From an uncultured Actinomycetes bacterium (lineage in GTDB: Bacteria; Actinomycetota; Thermoleophilia; Solirubrobacterales; 70-9), in NCBI GenBank assembly GCA_937907435.1, contig CALCIA010000112.1, positions 1-23,867 of the forward strand: 23,867 bases of DNA, given 5' to 3'. Position 1 is the stretch's first letter; each line of letters starts with the position of its first letter. Positions 20,561-23,867 of this stretch are shown here, piece by piece. Below the pieces are notes generated by a model. That model saw only the letters and a program-made list of their open reading frames with translations, had not been told where the DNA came from and searched no databases. Made by a program: the position numbers and the translations under genes.

Positions 20561-21039
20561 GCGCCGAGATGCTGGTGCAGGACCAGGTCCTGCCCGCCGC
20601 GGTGGCCCGCCACCTGGAGGCGCAGATCGCCTCCGCACAGCGGCTGCTCGACCTCGTCCTGCGCCAGGGCGCGGCGATCCGCGAGCGCGACGTGGAGGCG
20701 GTGCTGGCGCGCCTCGCCGACATCCAGGTCGAGATGGCGGCGCGCGAATCGCTGGAGCGCGAACGCACCGAGCTGATCCGCCGCGCCGCCGCGCGCCTCG
20801 GCGTGCAGCCGGTCGAAGTGGGGCTGCCGGGCCTCGCCGGGCTCGCCGCCCCGGCCGAGCAGGAGCGCCTCCTCGCCCGCTCCGCCGAACTGCGCGGCCT
20901 GCTCGCCGAGATCGCCCGGGAGCACGGCATCAACCGCGCCCTGATGCGCCAGGAACTGACCTTCCTCGACCACCTGCTGCGGGTCAGCGGCGAAGAAACC
21001 CAGCCCGGCGGCCGCCGGCTGATGGACGTGGAGGCCTAG
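20557..21039 (+). CDS. flgN: FlgN-type chaperone for hook-filament junction proteins
   Basis: A 160-residue, almost entirely helical cytoplasmic protein. Long coiled coils at about 12-70 (LPAAVARHLEAQIASAQRLL) and 85-145 (EQERLLARSAELRGLLAEIA) fit the FlgN fold, and the motif NRALMRQELTFLDHLL (about 127-142) resembles the FlgN C-terminal segment that contacts clients. It stands directly before flgK and flgL, whose products FlgN carries to the export gate. GTG start at 20557 overlapping the flgJ stop. Mixed Glu codons (12 GAG, 7 GAA by hand count), distinct from the GAA-rich genes on both sides. Confidence 0.83.
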   Translation: MSAEMLVQDQVLPAAVARHLEAQIASAQRLLDLVLRQGAAIRERDVEAVLARLADIQVEMAARESLERERTELIRRAAARLGVQPVEVGLPGLAGLAAPAEQERLLARSAELRGLLAEIAREHGINRALMRQELTFLDHLLRVSGEETQPGGRRLMDVEA

Positions 21040-21042
21040 CGG

Positions 21043-22371
21043 ATGGGCGTGTCCACCTTCATGGGACTGCAGACCGCGCTGCGCGGGCTGATCGCCCAGC
21101 AGGAGGCGCTCGACATCACCGGCCACAACATCGCCAACGCGAACACGCTCGGCTATTCGCGCCAGGAAGTGACGACCAGCGCCAGCCGGGCGCTGCGGAT
21201 CAACACCGGCTCGAGCGCCGGCAACGGCAAGGCCGAACTCGGGACCGGGGTCGACGTCACCGGCGTGACCCGCGCCCGCGACCGCTTCCTCGACCTCCAG
21301 TACCGCGCCCAGGCGATGCGCCTCGGCGGGCTCGCCGCGCGCGTGCAGGGGATGGAAACGATCGAAGGGGCGCTCGCCGAGCCGGGCGAAACCGGGATCT
21401 CGCAGGAGCTGCAGACCTTCTGGACCGACTGGGAAGGGCTCGCCAACAGTCCCGAAGACTCCGCCGCGCGCCAGGCCGTGATCGAAGCGGGCAAGTCGCT
21501 CGGGGTCAGCCTCGCCGAACTGAACCAGCAGCTCACCTACGCCGCCGAAGTCGCCGAAGGCGAATATGCCTCGATCGCGGGCAAAGGCGGCGAAGTCGAA
21601 GCGAAGGCGAAGGAACTGGCGCTCCTGAACGGGGCGATCCGCAGCTCGATGACCGAGGGCGCCGAACCGAACGACCTGCTCGACCGCCGCGATCTGCTGC
21701 TCGACGAACTTTCGAAGCTCGGCCAGGTGTCGGTCACCGAAGCCGCCGACGGCACGGTCGAAGTCGGCTTCGGCGATGCCGCCGCGCCGCTCGTCGCCGG
21801 CACCGAAGTCACCTGGCCGCAGGAACTGAGCGAACCGAAAGGGAAGCTCGGCGCGCTGCTCGAACTGGTCGAGCCGGGCGGCACGATCGAATCCTTCCGC
21901 GGCGAACTGAACGCCTTCGCCGAAGGCCTCGCCGACGCCGTCAACGCAATCCACACCGAAGGCGGCGGCCCGGCCTTCTTCACCTACGAAGCGGGCAAAG
22001 GCGCGGCCACGCTGGGCGTCGCGGTCACCGCCGCCGAAGTGCAGACCGCAAGCGACGGCTCGGTCGGCGGCAACGACATCGCGACCGCGATCGGGGCGCT
22101 GCGGGGCGGGGCGGTCGACCGCTCCTACGCCGCCTTCGTCACCCGCGTCGGCACCGAAATGAACGAAGCGCGCAGCGGCGAAACCAACGCCCAGGCGCTG
22201 CTGAACGCGGTCTCCGAACGGCGCGAATCGACCTCCGGCGTCTCCCTCGACGAAGAAATGACGAACCTGCAGCGCTTCCAGCGCGGCTACGAAGCCTCGG
22301 CGCGGGCGATGACCGCGCTCGACGAAGCGCTCGACGTGCTGATCAACCGCACCGGCCGGGTCGGCCTGTGA
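21043..22371 (+). CDS. flgK: Hook-filament junction protein FlgK
   Basis: A 442-residue hook-associated protein 1, the first junction ring above the hook. The N-terminal motif is ITGHNIANANTLGYSRQEVT (25-44). The long D0/D1 helices run through about residue 200, with TFWTDWEGLANSPEDSAARQ as the family's F-F-x-A-x-x-x-L-A-x-x-P segment and DLLDRRDLLLDELSKL as its second signature. A shorter D2/D3 part follows, and the C-terminal helix SGVSLDEEMTNLQRFQRGYE then ASARAMTALDEALDVLINRT is diagnostic. The protein is about 100 residues shorter than Salmonella FlgK, mainly in the exposed domain. ATG at 21043, 3 bp after flgN. Glu codons are 38 GAA to 5 GAG. Confidence 0.93.
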   Translation: MGVSTFMGLQTALRGLIAQQEALDITGHNIANANTLGYSRQEVTTSASRALRINTGSSAGNGKAELGTGVDVTGVTRARDRFLDLQYRAQAMRLGGLAARVQGMETIEGALAEPGETGISQELQTFWTDWEGLANSPEDSAARQAVIEAGKSLGVSLAELNQQLTYAAEVAEGEYASIAGKGGEVEAKAKELALLNGAIRSSMTEGAEPNDLLDRRDLLLDELSKLGQVSVTEAADGTVEVGFGDAAAPLVAGTEVTWPQELSEPKGKLGALLELVEPGGTIESFRGELNAFAEGLADAVNAIHTEGGGPAFFTYEAGKGAATLGVAVTAAEVQTASDGSVGGNDIATAIGALRGGAVDRSYAAFVTRVGTEMNEARSGETNAQALLNAVSERRESTSGVSLDEEMTNLQRFQRGYEASARAMTALDEALDVLINRTGRVGL

Positions 22372-22396
22372 CGGTGCCGCGGGGGAGGGACGCGCG

Positions 22397-23311
22397 ATGA
22401 CGATGCGGATCACCGAGGGGATGACGCGGCGCACGGTCCTCCAGGACCTGGGCGCGACCAAGTCGCGGCTCACCCAGCTGCAGCGGGAAATCTCCTCCGG
22501 CCACCGGATCACCCGCCCCGCCGACGACCCGTTCGGCACCGGCCGCACGCTGCAGCTGAGCGGCGAGCTCGAAGGCTTCAAGCAGTACAAGTCGAACGTC
22601 GACGACGGGGTCGGCTGGGTGACGGCGACCGAAACGGCGCTCTCGCGGATCACCGACACCGTGCAGCGCGCCCGCGAACTGCTGGTCCAGGGCGGCAACG
22701 ACTCCAACGGCCAGGTCGCCCGCGAAGGGATCGCGGCGGAGATCGAAGCGCTGACCGAAGCGGTGAAGCAGGAAGCCAACGTCACCTACGACGACCGCTA
22801 CATCTTCTCCGGCACGGCGACCGAAACGCCTCCCTACGCGTTGGGCGCGGGGGACGAATACGCGGGGAACGAAGGGACGATCCAGCGGGTGATCGGCAAG
22901 GGCGTCTCGATCGGCGTCAACGTCAACATCCAGACGATCCTCGGCAACGGTGCCGCGGCGGGCGACGACAAGCTGCTCGACGTGCTGCGCGACATCGCCG
23001 CCGACCTGCGCGGGGGCACCGCCGCGAACGCCGAAGCGCTGCGCGGCACCGACCTCGAACGCCTGAGCGCCAACATCGACGAACTGACCCGCGTGCGGGC
23101 CGTCGTCGGCGCCACCACCAACCGTCTCGAGACGGCCGGGACGCGACTCGAACAGTTGCAGGAAGCGAGCCTCAAGCAGCTCTCCCAGACCTACGACGTC
23201 GATATCGCCGAAGCGCTGGTCACCTACTCCTCCGAACAGGCGGCCTACGAAACCGCCCTGCGCTCCGGCGCCAAGCTGATCCAGCCGTCGCTGATGGATT
23301 TCCTAAAGTAG
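22397..23311 (+). CDS. flgL: Hook-filament junction protein FlgL
   Basis: A 304-residue hook-associated protein 3, the second junction ring and flagellin-like in its ends. The N-terminal helix is MRITEGMTRRTVLQDLGATK (3-22), followed by QREISSGHRITRPADDPFGT (29-48), the flagellin-family motif. The middle region contains DDRYIFSGTATETPPYAL, typical of FlgL (Y-I-F-x-G-T). The C-terminus is DVDIAEALVTYSSEQAAYET and ends LRSGAKLIQPSLMDFLK, as in the family. GGGGGAGGG 10 nt upstream serves as ribosome-binding site for the ATG at 22397; ATG at 22403 is an alternative two codons later. It lies 25 bp after flgK. Because its ends resemble flagellin, a very short flagellin was considered; the YIFSGT region and position after flgK decide for FlgL. 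Confidence 0.92.
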   Translation: MTMRITEGMTRRTVLQDLGATKSRLTQLQREISSGHRITRPADDPFGTGRTLQLSGELEGFKQYKSNVDDGVGWVTATETALSRITDTVQRARELLVQGGNDSNGQVAREGIAAEIEALTEAVKQEANVTYDDRYIFSGTATETPPYALGAGDEYAGNEGTIQRVIGKGVSIGVNVNIQTILGNGAAAGDDKLLDVLRDIAADLRGGTAANAEALRGTDLERLSANIDELTRVRAVVGATTNRLETAGTRLEQLQEASLKQLSQTYDVDIAEALVTYSSEQAAYETALRSGAKLIQPSLMDFLK

Positions 23312-23332
23312 GCGCGGGCGCGAGGAGATCAC

Positions 23333-23776
23333 ATGTCGGAGATCGTCAACAGCACGCGGTTCGGGGAGCTCGAGGTTCCGGCCGAGGCATTGGTCGACTT
23401 CCCGGAGGGGATGATCGGCGTCGGCGGCCGCCGCTTCGCCCTGCTCGAGCGCGAGGAGAGCGGCGCCTTCAAGTGGCTCCAGGAGACCGCCGACCCCGAC
23501 CTCGCCCTCCCGGTCACCGACCCCTTCCCGTTCTTCCCCGACTACGAGGTTGTCCTCGGCGACGAGGAGGCCAAGCGGATCGGCATCACCGACCCGGCCG
23601 CCGCCCAGGTGCTTGTGGTGGTCCGGGCCGACGAGGACCCGGGGCAGATCAGCGCCAACCTCCTGGCCCCGATCCTCGTCGCCGCGGGGGTCGGGCACCA
23701 GGTGATGAACGAGGCCTCCTGGGCCCCGCTGCGCGAGCCGCTGCTTTCGGGCGGGCGGCGGCCTGTTGCGGCTTAG
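23333..23776 (+). CDS. fliW: Flagellar assembly factor FliW
   Basis: A 147-residue cytoplasmic protein that binds flagellin and antagonises the translation repressor CsrA, linking flagellin synthesis to export. Conserved stretches are VNSTRFGELEVPAEALVDFP (4-23) with EGMIGVGGRRFALLE, WLQETADPDLALPVTDPFPF (48-67), PDYEV, and the C-terminal ISANLLAPILVAAGVGHQVM (about 108-127). GGAG lies 6 nt before the ATG at 23333, which follows flgL by 21 bp. No csrA gene appears in the remaining 91 bp, although it usually follows; it may be just outside. All 15 Glu codons counted are GAG, the opposite of neighbouring flgL and flgK. Confidence 0.92.
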   Translation: MSEIVNSTRFGELEVPAEALVDFPEGMIGVGGRRFALLEREESGAFKWLQETADPDLALPVTDPFPFFPDYEVVLGDEEAKRIGITDPAAAQVLVVVRADEDPGQISANLLAPILVAAGVGHQVMNEASWAPLREPLLSGGRRPVAA

Positions 23777-23789
23777 GGCGGGCGGGGGG

Positions 23790-23844
23790 TCGGGGGGCTA
23801 GCGGCCGTCCGGGCGGGGGTTCGGGGCGCTTGCGGCCGTCCGAG
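23790..23844. repeat. Two imperfect 24-bp direct repeats
   Basis: Segments 23790-23813 and 23821-23844 agree at 21 of 24 positions (shared core GCGGCCGTCCG) with a period of 31. They lie directly between the fliW stop and the terminal family A copy. Confidence 0.5.
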
Positions 23845-23846
23845 GT

Positions 23847-23867
23847 GGTCCTGGGCTCCTCATGGGG
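23847..23867. repeat. Family A palindrome, truncated at right window edge
   Basis: These 21 bases are the exact reverse complement of 32-52, that is, one arm plus flank of copy 1. The last 13 bases (GCTCCTCATGGGG) also equal the first 13 bases of the window. The loop and second arm fall outside. Confidence 0.75.

Noticed and set aside
1..23867. Circular replicon, because the first and last 13 bases are identical
   Set aside because: The 13 bases are one arm of the family A palindrome, which also occurs internally; the overlap is far too short to show circularity, and no replication or partition genes are present.
23777..23867. csrA after fliW
   Set aside because: The remaining 91 bp hold only G-rich repeats and the truncated palindrome; no csrA start is visible.

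Overview
The window (about 70% G+C, GC-ending codons, GTG/TTG starts) looks like chromosomal DNA of a high-GC, flagellated actinobacterium. The mix of an actinobacterial integration host factor (mIHF), a YrbE/Mkl-type lipid ABC transporter and a complete hook-filament flagellar cluster suggests the Thermoleophilia/Solirubrobacterales. That placement is an inference; there is no rRNA or marker gene to fix it.

Layout. Positions 138-6794 hold a divergent lipoprotein and then a tight plus-strand operon: two MlaE/YrbE-type permeases, their MlaF/Mkl-type ATPase, a 12-TM MMPL/RND lipid exporter, and a membrane-anchored thioredoxin-fold protein. No MCE substrate-binding protein is present. Positions 6797-8397 hold a B3/B4-domain tRNA-editing-like protein, a coiled-coil protein with a Cys/His C-terminal motif, and a small membrane protein. 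Positions 8495-11854 hold mIHF, a serine-palmitoyltransferase-like alpha-oxoamine synthase, a small one-TM protein, and an AlkA-type DNA glycosylase. Positions 12361-23776 are a flagellar region. A minus-strand operon carries a TPR/GT2 glycosyltransferase, flaG, fliD, fliS and a FliT-like gene. A plus-strand unit carries the FliA/WhiG-type sigma factor and then flgF, flgG, flgJ, flgN, flgK, flgL and fliW. Together these make the distal rod, hook-filament junction, cap, export chaperones, late-gene sigma factor and a probable filament glycosyltransferase. The flagellin, export gate and hook genes are outside the window.

The most unusual content is a set of short, near-perfect palindromes. Family A (positions 1-44, 11904-11948, 18657-18700, and truncated at the right end) keeps a loop reading ACARCCTGCC while its roughly 16-bp stems differ in sequence and stay complementary. 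Family B occurs as a perfect 23-bp-arm palindrome inside the reading frame of the glycosyltransferase (15233-15281) and as a decayed intergenic copy (11978-12025). A third type lies in frame near the N-terminus of a coiled-coil protein (7519-7561), and a fourth lies between convergent genes (8408-8450). The two long intergenic gaps (11855-12360 and 18188-18810) are packed with hairpins, including a palindrome nested in the loop of another (18349-18457). Both window ends fall inside family A, as expected if this is an assembly contig broken at a multicopy repeat.

A second window-wide pattern is codon choice for glutamate. Exported flagellar parts and extracytoplasmic proteins use almost only GAA (FlgK 38 GAA to 5 GAG by hand count). 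Cytoplasmic neighbours prefer GAG (FliW 0 to 15; sigma factor 7 to 21).
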